The notes under the pieces were generated by a model that worked only from the letters and a program-made list of their open reading frames with translations, made no database searches and had not been told where the DNA came from. A stretch of 47,262 nt of DNA, taken from NCBI GenBank assembly GCA_013298845.1, contig JAAFJN010000039.1:1-47262 (forward strand), read 5' to 3'. The translations under genes were made by a program, and so were the position numbers. Positions 8,232 through 17,649 of this stretch are shown here, piece by piece; within the stretch, counting starts at the first letter, position 1; each line of letters starts with the position of its first letter. This DNA comes from Chitinophagales bacterium. Its GTDB lineage: Bacteria > Bacteroidota > Bacteroidia > Chitinophagales > Saprospiraceae.

Positions 8232-8391
8232 TATCCGTTTGGCAACGGTAACCAATATTGACACGGAAAAAAACAAAGTGGAAACAACCGGCGGCGATGT
8301 AGACTACGATTATCTGGTAATTGCCACGGGCGCAACCACCAATTATTTTGGCAACAAAGCCATTGAAGCACTGACTTTACCCATCAGCAAT
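8224..8391 (+). pseudogene. Internal fragment of type II NADH dehydrogenase (NDH-2)
   Basis: About 55 residues match the NDH-2 / pyridine nucleotide-disulfide oxidoreductase family just before and through the first Rossmann ATG motif: VTNIDTEKNKVETTGGDVDY and then DYLVIATGATTNYFGNK. NDH-2 enzymes are about 420-450 residues. The FAD-binding N-terminus is missing and, after ALTLPIS, the frame reads unrelated sequence. It is a fragment with no plausible function, bounded by the FAS1 terminator and the promoter of the next gene. Confidence 0.75.
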
Positions 8392-8553
8392 CCCTTTCGC
8401 TGTTTTTTGAGCCGTTGCGGCGGAAAAAAATGTAAAAGCGGCGATCCCGTTCTTCAATTGTGTGCCAAACGGGCTTTATCAAATACCCAACGGCATCACT
8501 CATCCGTCAAAAACGGCCATTTAATAAATTTAATCCGTTTGCGGATTGGCGAC

Positions 8554-8585
8554 ATTGGGTAATTCTCAGGTGTGTATTACATTTG
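8554..8585 (+). promoter_or_regulatory. Bacteroidota-type promoter (ATTG / TACATTTG)
   Basis: TACATTTG at 8578-8585 matches the -7 consensus TAnnTTTG. ATTG at 8554-8557 is a -33 candidate with a 20-base spacer. The ATG of the T9SS protein follows 18 bases later, at 8604. This position supports starting that gene at 8604 and not at earlier in-frame codons. Confidence 0.65.
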
Positions 8586-8603
8586 CAAAAAAACAATTAC
8601 ACT

Positions 8604-11423
8604 ATGAAAAAAACGGGTTACATCTTCTGGTGCCTTTTCTTGTCTCCATGTTTGATTTGGGCGCAGGATGCTTGGACCATTAATCTGAATACGAGTAGTT
8701 CTTTTGCTCCCTTTACCACCGTCGAACTCAGGGATAATTTGTACGAAATTACCACCGGTAATTTCCACCTGCTTATTGACCAAACGGGCACCATTCGGCA
8801 CAAAGCCAGTTTTTCGGTCCCTAGTTTCACGTTCACGGAGGCCATTTACCGGGATGACGAACCAGGTTATTTTCAATCCTGGCGATTGGGTAACGAGTGC
8901 CAATTAATCTACCGTACACCAGCCGAAAAAGAGGTGCATACGCTGAGGATTCAGGGCGATCCGTTAAATTATCCCATACGCACTTATTTGCCCGATGTAA
9001 AAGCAATCACCGATTCCACTTTGTTGCTATTTGGCCGAAAATACTACTATAAATTTGCTTTCAATCCCGAAACGGGTTTTAGCCGGATATGGCGAAAACC
9101 ATTTAAAAATCCTTGCGTAGGGGTGGCGCAATCGGGCAATCATTTTATCACTTCCGATACTTTGGGTCACCTTATGGCGTTTGACGGCGAAGGAAATGCC
9201 CTTTGGGAAATTGCCGATCCCGGTTATGTTTTTACCAAAATTATTACTTTTCCCGATGGTTTTATCGGAGTCAGGCGGGTAAATGGAGCGAATTTTGGTG
9301 ATCATTTGTATCGTTTTGATGCCATTGGGCGGTTGTTGTGGCAAAAGTTTTTTCCCCAACGCCTTATCACTACCGGTGCCGGGACCAAAGAAGGTAATGT
9401 ATTCGTGGCTATACCACATTCCGGGCAAACCGAACTGCTTTATTACGATGTCAACGGAGATACCCTTCAAATTCAAACGTACGTAGGTTCGGTTTCCGCC
9501 ATGTTCGTTGACGAAGAAAAACAACGCTATTTTTTGGTTCAGGACGTGGGTGGAAAAACATACGCCACACAAGCCGGTTTTTATCACAACGGTCCAATTG
9601 TCGAAATACCCAACGAAGAAAGCACCCGAATTTTAGAAAATGAACAACTCAAAATCGCTTTTAATCCGCGATCGGTCTTTTTTAGCAATGATAATGATGA
9701 ACTAGGCGGCTTAATCGTAAAATCCGATACCGCAGCCACCATCCGCGGCGGCGGGTTCTTTTTTGGGGGCAAAGACCAATACCAGCAACTGCGCGTTGCT
9801 AATACCAGCCTTTGGCACAGCAACAATATAATAAACCGAGATTTTAGAATGGGTACGCACCATACCCACGCCGCCGATTTTCAACGCGCCTGGATTGTTG
9901 ACCAAGAGGACATCCGTCAATTACAAACGGACTTTGCCACCAACCAATCCATTGACGGCGAAGTGCCTTTTGATATTTTGACTTGGCCGGGAAAAGGGAA
10001 TCCGCATTTTCGGTTTCGGTACAATTATTGGTCCATTACCAGCGATAAAATGAACTTTCCCGCCCCATTTTACGACAACAATGGCGATGGGCTGTACAAT
10101 GTTTACGATGGAGATTACCCACTGGTGAAAGGGGAGCGCACCGCCTGGTGGGTATTTACCGACAGTACCCAGCACAAGTATAGCCAGGGAAATATGGTCG
10201 GGATTGATGTAATGGCTCAAATGTATTTATTACCCGAATGTACGGCCAATTCCATTTTGCAAAAAACGGTTTTTCTTGATCTGGAGATGATTAATTTTGA
10301 TACATCCGCCTACGAAGAAACCAATTTTACCTGGTTGACTCATTTTCAGTTGGGCTGCAAATATAACGACCGATACGGCCGTGATACTATTGCGCATACT
10401 TCTTATGCATTTACCCACAAGGAGTCCAATGTGGCAAATTGTGGGGATGGACGACCTTTTGTGCACCAACCACCTGTTCAAACCGTTACGTTACTTGATG
10501 CTCCCATGAGTTCAGGTTTTGATTGTTTGTATGATGGCCTATTCTATCATGGCCATCTTCATTTTTATCTTGGGATGACGGATAGTGAAATTTGGAACCA
10601 CCTAAACGGAAAATGGCGCAATGGTGCCCCTTTGACCCAGGGATGGACGGGTACTTACCCGCCTGATTCAACCCGGCCCGTGGTGCAGTTTACCCAACCC
10701 GGCAACCCCAGTGATCCTTCTTTCTGGTCGTATTGTGAAAACGATAGTTGGTTGTGGATTACACCTGCGGGCTATGCGTCCCTGATGAATCAACCGTCCT
10801 TCGCGTTCATGCCCGGCGATACCTTCCGAACGCGGTTGCAGTTTTCTACTTTTGATGAATTGACAACTACCTTTTGCCCCGATTTTTACGGCGAAGTACG
10901 GCCGCAATTGCTACAAATCCGCGATTGGAACCAAAAAGGTTATCTGGATGCGCGGTTAAATTTGGGGGCCGTAAAAACCATAAAAGCCGGTGAAACAACG
11001 GTGCAATTGGGCCATCCTTCCCTCTCGGATGCCGCGTGGAACTGGTCTAATGGCATGAATACGCCCACCATCGCGGTAGCGGTACCGGGTACCTACACGG
11101 TCACGGTAACATTACCCAATGGCTGTTCACTGACCGATCAGGTGCAGGTACTGTCCGAACAAACCACGCCGGAAACGGCGTTTTTGTTGGTTTTAACGCC
11201 TAATCCCGGCAGTGGATGGGTGAAATTGCAATATCCGGCGGCGTTTACGGAGATTCAGTTGGAGGTGTTTAGTACCACGGGCCAGTTGGTGCGTACTGTT
11301 TCTATTGCGCAGTCGGGAGGAACGTTTGATATGAATGTGAGCCATTTGCCCAATGGTATCTATTTTTTTGCCGCCCGTACCCCGGATGGCAGGTATGCGG
11401 TGCGGCGATATGTGAAAATGTAG
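8604..11423 (+). CDS. Large T9SS-secreted protein with type A C-terminal sorting domain
   Basis: This is a 939-residue product. It starts with a signal peptide (MKKTGYIFWCLFLSPCLIWA, cleaved near AQ-DA). Residues about 130-350 have propeller-like strands (FDGEGNALWEI, FDAIGRLLWQK). A calcium-loop-like DNNGDGLYNVYDGDYPL follows mid-protein. Near the C-terminus there is one PKD/Ig-like unit (GTYTVTVTLPNGC). The last 75 residues form a T9SS type A sorting domain: TPNPGSGWVKLQYP, then LPNGIYFFAARTPDG and a basic end. It should cross the outer membrane by T9SS and be released or anchored. Its function is unknown. The start codon is fixed by the promoter at 8578 and the signal peptide. Confidence 0.85.
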   Translation: MKKTGYIFWCLFLSPCLIWAQDAWTINLNTSSSFAPFTTVELRDNLYEITTGNFHLLIDQTGTIRHKASFSVPSFTFTEAIYRDDEPGYFQSWRLGNECQLIYRTPAEKEVHTLRIQGDPLNYPIRTYLPDVKAITDSTLLLFGRKYYYKFAFNPETGFSRIWRKPFKNPCVGVAQSGNHFITSDTLGHLMAFDGEGNALWEIADPGYVFTKIITFPDGFIGVRRVNGANFGDHLYRFDAIGRLLWQKFFPQRLITTGAGTKEGNVFVAIPHSGQTELLYYDVNGDTLQIQTYVGSVSAMFVDEEKQRYFLVQDVGGKTYATQAGFYHNGPIVEIPNEESTRILENEQLKIAFNPRSVFFSNDNDELGGLIVKSDTAATIRGGGFFFGGKDQYQQLRVANTSLWHSNNIINRDFRMGTHHTHAADFQRAWIVDQEDIRQLQTDFATNQSIDGEVPFDILTWPGKGNPHFRFRYNYWSITSDKMNFPAPFYDNNGDGLYNVYDGDYPLVKGERTAWWVFTDSTQHKYSQGNMVGIDVMAQMYLLPECTANSILQKTVFLDLEMINFDTSAYEETNFTWLTHFQLGCKYNDRYGRDTIAHTSYAFTHKESNVANCGDGRPFVHQPPVQTVTLLDAPMSSGFDCLYDGLFYHGHLHFYLGMTDSEIWNHLNGKWRNGAPLTQGWTGTYPPDSTRPVVQFTQPGNPSDPSFWSYCENDSWLWITPAGYASLMNQPSFAFMPGDTFRTRLQFSTFDELTTTFCPDFYGEVRPQLLQIRDWNQKGYLDARLNLGAVKTIKAGETTVQLGHPSLSDAAWNWSNGMNTPTIAVAVPGTYTVTVTLPNGCSLTDQVQVLSEQTTPETAFLLVLTPNPGSGWVKLQYPAAFTEIQLEVFSTTGQLVRTVSIAQSGGTFDMNVSHLPNGIYFFAARTPDGRYAVRRYVKM

Positions 11424-11609
11424 TGTTTTTTCGGGGGGGGGCGCTAAACGGGCGCTCACCGGGGTCTGTGGTGCCTTCGGCGCATATTTCCGGCTGAAAT
11501 CTACCAAATCTGTAAGATTTGGCAGATTATTTCACCTGGGTTTTGTGGGGTGTATTCACTTTTCTTTTCCTGAAAAATTTGGCATTTTTCGGCGGTAAGA
11601 AGTAGCCCC

Positions 11610-11713
11610 GCCCGCTGGGTGCATTGTTGCCGCCGTGTGGCTTTGTCATTCAGTAGGAATCTATGGGATTGAAATAGCGCATAAATAACCGCTACTTCTT
11701 TGTCAATTACTGC
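11610..11713 (+). repeat. 104-bp dispersed repeat, copy 1 (left flank of EPS locus)
   Basis: Nearly identical (about four differences by eye) and in the same orientation as 33128-33231. It includes the segment GTGTGGCTTTGTCATTCAG and ends CTTCTTTGTCAATTAC. The two copies lie just outside the two ends of the EPS locus. Confidence 0.9.
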
Positions 11714-11807
11714 CAAGAATAGCCTTTTGATGATCATTTGGGGTTTTTCCGCTTTTTTTCACCAATGGCAAGCCCGTAGATTCCTGCTGAATGACAAAGC
11801 CACACGG
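11633..11807. repeat. 175-bp element with 35-bp inverted arms
   Basis: Arm 11633-11667 and the reverse complement of 11773-11807 agree at 33 of 35 positions; both differences can form G-U pairs. The 105-bp interior has no coding signal. A related inverted pair occurs at 32468-32667, with different interior sequence. Confidence 0.85.
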
Positions 11808-11873
11808 CGTTTTTTATATGCTCAAGTGATGCGGCACACTTTTAAATCTATACTATATGTGGTAAAATACCCA

Positions 11874-13145
11874 CTACAAAGTCATACCTCCAACCGCACT
11901 TTTTACCCGCATGCCCGGTCGAAACGAAATGTACATAATCAGCAATTGATAAAATAAAATTCCGTAGTTGGATTCCCCAAAAATGCCAAATTCGGTAAAA
12001 GAATTGATCACAATGGGAATCAACAAACACAACAACATGAGTTTTTTTTCGGCCTCTTCCAGAAAAATGCCCCGAAAAGTAAATAACAATTGAAATAGTA
12101 CAATCGTAATGCCCACCAATCCAAGATTCATCAATACCTGCATAAAGGTGTTGTGGGTCATTTTGCCCGGATAGGTGTGGGTACTTTGGAAATACTCTTT
12201 GTAGTCTATGCGCATAAATCCGAAACCTAACCACGGTTCGCGCGGCAGCCCTTCGTTCACTAAGGCCTGCCAAAAAGGAAGCCGCCCGGTTAGGGTCAAT
12301 ACTTCTTCCATGCGTTCGGGGTCGCCGTCTTTTAAGACCACCTTGTATATGGCCACCGGGGCCACCATCGCCATGACCACAATGGCGGCAATGGCAAATT
12401 TTTTCTGCTTCGATTGTAATACGTGGAAACCAATAATCAACAATGCGCCAATTAAGGAGGAGCGGGAACCGGTGGCGAATAACCCGTAAAACAAAATAAG
12501 CAGTTTGAATATCGTCCACCCGCGCCGGTAGTTTCTGCGGATATCGAACATCAAACCGGCAACGCCTACGCCGGCCAGCATTCCTAACTCATTGGGGTTC
12601 ATCAAATATCCCCCCAGCCGCGCTTCCTCGCCGCCGTGCGTCAGCCGAAAAAAAGCATCGGGATTGACCCACATGCCGACCACAAAAACCAAGATCAAAA
12701 TAAAGGCGCTGTTGCCCAATAAATTGTACAATCGGATGGGGTGATTGGGGAAAAACTGATCCAACAGGTACAAACTTTTGATAAAAAAAAAGCAAAATAC
12801 CAGCGTTTGTGAGGTCATAAACCACTGCAAGGCGCTGTACCCAACGTTGGTACTCCATAAAAAAGAAGCAAACCCCAATAAAAGGTACAATCCATAAAAA
12901 ATGATGGACAACACATTGTTCGTTTTCAGGTAATCGGTTGCGCCGTATTGAATAATACTTTTGTACACCCGCCAGGACGCAAACAACATACCCATGCGCC
13001 CAATCACTTTAATGACCCGGGTGATGGCTACGTTTTCGCTCCACGTAAAAAAACAGGCCACCATCAACAATATGATGAGCAGTAATTGCCCGTTTATTTT
13101 TTTCAAAAACGGGGTGTGGTCTTTTTCGGTAAAAAGGCGTTTCAT
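11874..13145 (-). CDS. O-antigen ligase/polymerase family protein (Wzy-like)
   Basis: A 423-residue polytopic membrane protein with about ten to twelve hydrophobic segments and one large periplasmic loop in the C-terminal half. That loop holds TGRLPFWQALV, PWLGFGFMRID and the family histidine region MTHNTFMQVLMNLGLVG, as in the Wzy_C/RfaL superfamily. In a cluster with Wzx and Wzz-like proteins it is most likely the polymerase that joins lipid-linked repeat units at the periplasmic face. It is the last gene of operon A; its ATG at 13145 is one base past the stop of the upstream glycosyltransferase gene. A ligase role cannot be excluded from sequence alone. Confidence 0.8.
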   Translation of the reverse strand: MKRLFTEKDHTPFLKKINGQLLLIILLMVACFFTWSENVAITRVIKVIGRMGMLFASWRVYKSIIQYGATDYLKTNNVLSIIFYGLYLLLGFASFLWSTNVGYSALQWFMTSQTLVFCFFFIKSLYLLDQFFPNHPIRLYNLLGNSAFILILVFVVGMWVNPDAFFRLTHGGEEARLGGYLMNPNELGMLAGVGVAGLMFDIRRNYRRGWTIFKLLILFYGLFATGSRSSLIGALLIIGFHVLQSKQKKFAIAAIVVMAMVAPVAIYKVVLKDGDPERMEEVLTLTGRLPFWQALVNEGLPREPWLGFGFMRIDYKEYFQSTHTYPGKMTHNTFMQVLMNLGLVGITIVLFQLLFTFRGIFLEEAEKKLMLLCLLIPIVINSFTEFGIFGESNYGILFYQLLIMYISFRPGMRVKSAVGGMTL

Positions 13146-13146
13146 T

Positions 13147-14244
13147 TTATTGGTACAATTGGTCGTATTGGTGCACTAATGTTGGCCATGCAAATACTTC
13201 TTTTAACATTTGTCGGGAACCCTCGGTGTAGGTATGCGCCTCGTTTTTCAGGTACTTGGCGTACACCAGACGCAGAGCCATTTCCAACTCTACAACGTGG
13301 TTATCGGGGATGGCCACACCGGCTCCAAATTGCTTGATGTATTCGGCGATATTGGTGGCTTGGGTAACAATGGTGGGCACGCCCATTGCGGCGGCTTCCA
13401 AAACGGCGGTGGGTAGCCCTTCGTTCCTCGACGGATGGGCAAATACGTGCATTTGGGCCATCAATTCGTCTTTTTCGCGGCCAAATTTTTTGCCCCACAA
13501 CGTCACGTGGCGTACGTTTTTTTCCAAAATAAATTGCTCCATTTGGGTTTTGCCGGGACCATCGCCCACAATCCACAATTGGGCATCGGGGTGGGTGCGT
13601 TGGAAACGGGCAAATGCCTCCACCAGCAGATCGAGTCCTTTGGTGTGGATATCCAAACGGCCCACAAAACCAACGGTAAATGCGGCATTTTTTGCGCCAA
13701 TGGTTGTCTCCGGTGTTCCGTCAAAACCATAGGGTAATAACACCGATTTACGGTTGGGAAACCAGCCGTTTAACCCCGTTACTTCGCTGTTGCCAATGGC
13801 GTGTATTTTGTGCGCCCGTTGTAATAGCGTTTTTTCAAATAAATAAAAGTATAGTTTCTTTTTCCAAAAACTGCGCTGCATGGCTACGGTATTGTACGCG
13901 CCGTGTGGTGTCAGCACAAATGTTACCCGGTGGCGGGCAAACAGGCGGGCCAGGCCGGAAAACAGCGGAATCCAGCCGCCGTGAAGGTGAAATACTGCGT
14001 TTTTATGTTCAACAATGGCCGCTTTTAACGCCCGGTTGACCCGGTACGATGGTACCTGAGCCTGAAACAATACCGTCGTAAAATTGCGTTCGGGATAATT
14101 GTGGTGCGTATCCGAACTGATGCCCCACACCTGTACTTTTTTCCCGGCCTTGGTTTGTTCGGTGGCCAAATTATAGACCACTTTGTTGACCCCGTTCAGG
14201 CGGTCGGGATTGGCTTTTCCTAAAACGATATGAATGATTTCCAT
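13147..14244 (-). CDS. Family 4 glycosyltransferase
   Basis: This is a 365-residue GT-B fold protein. The N-terminal half has the glycine-rich start (VLGKANPDRLNGVNKVVYNL) and HLHGGWIPLFSGLARL. The C-terminal nucleotide-sugar half has VGFVGRLDIHTKGLDLLVEA, VGDGPGKTQME and the EX7E retaining motif in HPSRNEGLPTAVLEA. It should add one sugar to the undecaprenyl-linked repeat unit in the cytoplasm; donor and acceptor cannot be read from sequence. Its start overlaps the end of the flippase gene by 25 bases, a typical operon arrangement. Confidence 0.85.
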   Translation of the reverse strand: MEIIHIVLGKANPDRLNGVNKVVYNLATEQTKAGKKVQVWGISSDTHHNYPERNFTTVLFQAQVPSYRVNRALKAAIVEHKNAVFHLHGGWIPLFSGLARLFARHRVTFVLTPHGAYNTVAMQRSFWKKKLYFYLFEKTLLQRAHKIHAIGNSEVTGLNGWFPNRKSVLLPYGFDGTPETTIGAKNAAFTVGFVGRLDIHTKGLDLLVEAFARFQRTHPDAQLWIVGDGPGKTQMEQFILEKNVRHVTLWGKKFGREKDELMAQMHVFAHPSRNEGLPTAVLEAAAMGVPTIVTQATNIAEYIKQFGAGVAIPDNHVVELEMALRLVYAKYLKNEAHTYTEGSRQMLKEVFAWPTLVHQYDQLYQ

Positions 14245-15434
14245 GAAATTTTGTTGTTAGTGTGTAAAATAATTCCCCAATAAATAATTAATATAATCTG
14301 CGAAATAATTAATCCCGCCAACACGCCAGGTAACCCAAACTGCCGAATGAGTGGTTGCGAAAAGCACAGCGCAAACCCCAAAGTCATCAGATAACCCCGG
14401 AAAAACACGGAATGGAGTTCTAATGACCGGATCATGCATCGGACCGGCTGACCAATTCCCACGAACACGTACAATACACTCAAACCTTGCAAAACGTAGG
14501 CATATCCCGCATATTCCGAACCGCCCGCCAGCATCAGTATGTTGTCGGCACCCACATAAATGAGCAACAACAACGGGAAGTACACCGCCGCGCCCCTGAG
14601 ACTGGTCTTTTTTAAATAGTCCAGACCGGCGGCGAAATTTTGGTTGATTTTTGAAGCGGTTTGGGGTAAAATGTAGTTTTCAAAAGTTTGCAACAGCATA
14701 TTAAGTACCCCAAACAACGACTGCGACAGCCGCAAGGCACCCAACGCAACCGGCCCCAGTAGCGCACCCGATGCCACCACCAACAAATTGCCCGCCCACC
14801 ATTGGCTAATGGCCGTGAGGAAATACCATTTGCCCTGCCGGATATGGTACTGGAAATAGGTTTTGAATGCCGTTGAATCGAAGGCAAAAGGCCGAATGAG
14901 GGCCACCGAAAGGATAAAAACGAACGCGTAAACGGCACCCAAACCGGCCATGACCGGCGCTACGTGTGGGTTGCCCACGACCAGCAATACGCAACCCGTT
15001 AATATGCCGGATAGCAGGTCAATGATCAACGTCATTCCGGGGCGATTTTGGGCCAATAAGATCTTTCTGATTCCATCGTATAACACAAAGCCAAGGCCAA
15101 AAAACAACGGTGCCACCACCTCCGGGCAATGCAATGCCCATAGTACGACCGCCGCCCCAAGTACACCGGCAAAGGCCAATGCAACGTGCCCCCAAAACAC
15201 AAAACTGGCGTACGTACGAGGGCTTGAAACCCGCCCCGCGTGCACCTGAAAAGGTTGTACACTCCAGGCCCCAATGGCGCATACGGCCAGATAAATCCCC
15301 AATAACCACACCGAATACTGCCCAAAACCGGCGGGATCGAGTTGGCGCGCCAGCACAATGGTGGTTGCAAAACTGGTGCCGCTAAACACCACCTGATCGG
15401 CAATGGCCCCATATTTTTTAACTTTTATGGTCAT
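14220..15434 (-). CDS. Polysaccharide flippase (Wzx / oligosaccharide translocase family)
   Basis: A 404-residue protein with about twelve predicted membrane segments and no large loop. The N-terminus VFSGTSFATTIVLARQLDPA followed by GFGQYSV matches the polysaccharide_synt/MATE-like N-terminal signature (xxFxxxxxxAR.L.P.xFG.y). It should flip undecaprenyl-linked repeat units to the periplasm. The ATG at 15434 overlaps the end of the Wzz/Wzc-like gene by 17 bases. The position between chain-length regulator and glycosyltransferase fits a Wzx/Wzy pathway. Confidence 0.8.
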   Translation of the reverse strand: MTIKVKKYGAIADQVVFSGTSFATTIVLARQLDPAGFGQYSVWLLGIYLAVCAIGAWSVQPFQVHAGRVSSPRTYASFVFWGHVALAFAGVLGAAVVLWALHCPEVVAPLFFGLGFVLYDGIRKILLAQNRPGMTLIIDLLSGILTGCVLLVVGNPHVAPVMAGLGAVYAFVFILSVALIRPFAFDSTAFKTYFQYHIRQGKWYFLTAISQWWAGNLLVVASGALLGPVALGALRLSQSLFGVLNMLLQTFENYILPQTASKINQNFAAGLDYLKKTSLRGAAVYFPLLLLIYVGADNILMLAGGSEYAGYAYVLQGLSVLYVFVGIGQPVRCMIRSLELHSVFFRGYLMTLGFALCFSQPLIRQFGLPGVLAGLIISQIILIIYWGIILHTNNKISWKSFISF

Positions 15435-17649
15435 GGGAAACGGCGTTTTTAGGGTTTTTTAAAAAATAGGTCTTCTGGATTTTCCGAATCACCGACCGGA
15501 TAAAGCCGGGATTATAGCCGTCCCGGTTGAGGACGAAAAACGGGGCGGGAATCTGGTATTCCTGCACCACCAAATCGGCGGCGGCGATACATTTGGCCGG
15601 GGTCAGGCGGGTATCCACACAAATCAGATTCAGGGTGGCGACCTGCATCATGGCGAGGGTGAAATTTTCGTTGAATATTGAATTGATTAAAATCGTTTGA
15701 TCAAAGCGTTGGCTTTGTTCCTGTATCATTTGCTGCACCTGTTCCACGGGCACCTGTTTCATGGCATCGGTGAATAGGTCAATGTGCGTTTCGTGGTCGT
15801 TTTCGAGGGTAATTTGGTGGTAATGGGTGAAATGAGTGTCGTTTTTTAAGGTAATGACCCCTATTTTTTTACCTTGAATTTTTAGGGTATTGATGACGTG
15901 GGTGCTGATAAACGTTTGGCCCTGCGCGGGTGAAAAACCCGTAAAACACAAGATGCCACGCGGTTGTAGCATGTTTTTCACCTGCCATTGGGTGAGCATT
16001 CGGATAAAATGATTTTGGGTTTGGGCCGGGTTTTTGAGTTTGGGAACCGTTGCGGCTATCGGGATGGAACTATCCGTGACGATGGTATCGGCACTGTTCA
16101 CGCGGGCTTTTAAACTGTGCACCGTAAAAATCAAAATAATGGCGGCAATTAACCCCAAAATAACCGACACCCCTTTGATAATGGCATAATTGGGCGAAAC
16201 GGGCGTTTTGCTCACCGATGCGGGGGTAATAATTCGGTGAAACGCCATTTTGGCGGCTTTGGCAATTTCGGCTTCTATTTGTTTTTGGTTAAGAAAATTA
16301 TACGACTGCTGATAAATGTCAAATTCGCGGTTCAAAATAGCCATGACCCGTTCTTTTTCGGGCACGGGAATAAATGTTTGTTCGGCTACCGAAATATCGT
16401 CCAACAGGTTGTCGTATTTGGTTTGCAGGTTTTTTCGGGTGTTTTTAATACTTTCGGTCAGGTAAGAAGTGAGGTCGGCGATTTTTTCATCCACCACTTT
16501 TACCCGGTCGTCTTTGGGGGTGTATTCCAGCAACAAATCCCTTTTTTCGGCTTGCAACTGTTTGATTTTTTTAATCATTTCGGTCGAAAGCAAATCGGTA
16601 AATGCCTCAAAGTTGGGGGCGAGATCGAGAAAATCACCTTTGCCTTTTTCCACGTAATACTCCAGTTCCCGAATGGCATCCAAGTTCATTTTCAGGTTGG
16701 TTTGCTGAATTTGAAGTTGGGATATTTTGCGCAAATCGGTTTCGGTTTCCTGCCTCAAATTGGTGATGCCCTTGGCTTCGCGGTAGTTTAAAATGGCCAA
16801 TTCCGCCTCCGACAGTTTGCCGCTGATTTCTTTTATTCGGCCTTCCAGGAACCCGGAGGTTAAGTTCGCCGCTCCGAATTTGGTTTCGATATAATCTTCA
16901 ATGTAGGCTTCCGCCAGGGCATTGGGAAACTGCGCGGCTTTTTCCGGGTGACCACATTTATAACTGATCCGAATTACCGGCACGTCTTTATCCACCGAGG
17001 TTACATCGAGGTTCCGCAGCACTTCGGCCAACAGTCGGTCTTCGCTGTGGATCGTTACCTCGTATTGGTCGCTCCATTGCGCGTCTTTTTTGGCATCGAG
17101 CAGGGTTTTGTTCAGGCAAACGACCAATTTTGTTTCCCCCAAGGTGAGGGTATCGGTCAGGCGGCCGCTTTTTTGCTCGGCGTTGGGCGCAACAACAGTG
17201 TAAGTGCTGTCGGCTTTTACCGAAACCAAAAACGGTTTATTGTAGTGCCGGGCATCCATCGCAACAAACGAAATGGTGATGGGCGCATCGGGGAAAAGTT
17301 CGGTTTTTTTGAGGCTGCCCACCCGTTGAATCACTTGCGCAAAGGGTAGTTTTTGCAGTGCTTTTTTGAGCAGCGCGTGCGATTGCAACAGTTCTATTTC
17401 GGCCTGTATTTTTTGGGTATTGGCAAATACATCCAAATCTTTGTACAGGTTGCTGTTGGGCACGCCTTCGTTGTGGTCGGCCAGCCTTAGTTTGGCCGTG
17501 CTTTCGTACATGGGCGACACGTACGACAAATAATTGGACGCCATGAGGTAAGCCAGTACCATACTGCCCACGATAATGGTCCATCCCCGGAGGTATGGCC
17601 GGATAAAATGCAATTGTGAATTCATTGTATCGTTGTAATGCTTGCTCAA
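15418..17649 (-). CDS. Wzz/Wzc-type polysaccharide co-polymerase with degenerate tyrosine-kinase domain
   Basis: This is a 743-residue protein. A Wzz domain with an N-terminal TM (about residues 22-42) is followed by a long coiled coil (about 270-420), a GNVR-like segment and a second TM (about 505-525). The C-terminal about 170 residues align with BY-kinases, but the Walker A is PAQGQTFIS instead of GxGKT/S, so the ATP-binding lysine is missing. The Walker A' aspartates and a C-terminal tyrosine cluster are also not seen. It is probably a structural PCP/Wzz partner of Wza without kinase activity. The first codon is TTG (17649), overlapping the Wza stop by 4 bases; an ATG at 17625 is an alternative. 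Confidence 0.8.
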   Translation of the reverse strand: MSKHYNDTMNSQLHFIRPYLRGWTIIVGSMVLAYLMASNYLSYVSPMYESTAKLRLADHNEGVPNSNLYKDLDVFANTQKIQAEIELLQSHALLKKALQKLPFAQVIQRVGSLKKTELFPDAPITISFVAMDARHYNKPFLVSVKADSTYTVVAPNAEQKSGRLTDTLTLGETKLVVCLNKTLLDAKKDAQWSDQYEVTIHSEDRLLAEVLRNLDVTSVDKDVPVIRISYKCGHPEKAAQFPNALAEAYIEDYIETKFGAANLTSGFLEGRIKEISGKLSEAELAILNYREAKGITNLRQETETDLRKISQLQIQQTNLKMNLDAIRELEYYVEKGKGDFLDLAPNFEAFTDLLSTEMIKKIKQLQAEKRDLLLEYTPKDDRVKVVDEKIADLTSYLTESIKNTRKNLQTKYDNLLDDISVAEQTFIPVPEKERVMAILNREFDIYQQSYNFLNQKQIEAEIAKAAKMAFHRIITPASVSKTPVSPNYAIIKGVSVILGLIAAIILIFTVHSLKARVNSADTIVTDSSIPIAATVPKLKNPAQTQNHFIRMLTQWQVKNMLQPRGILCFTGFSPAQGQTFISTHVINTLKIQGKKIGVITLKNDTHFTHYHQITLENDHETHIDLFTDAMKQVPVEQVQQMIQEQSQRFDQTILINSIFNENFTLAMMQVATLNLICVDTRLTPAKCIAAADLVVQEYQIPAPFFVLNRDGYNPGFIRSVIRKIQKTYFLKNPKNAVSHDHKS

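Larger units (their letters stand above)
11424..11873. other. Intergenic region with repeats
   Basis: No credible gene. It contains a 104-bp block (11610-11713) that recurs at 33128-33231 and a pair of 35-bp inverted arms (11633-11667 and 11773-11807). Short open frames here, such as the one reading IDKEVAVIYALFQSHRFLLN, come from the repeat and also occur in the other copy. Confidence 0.6.
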
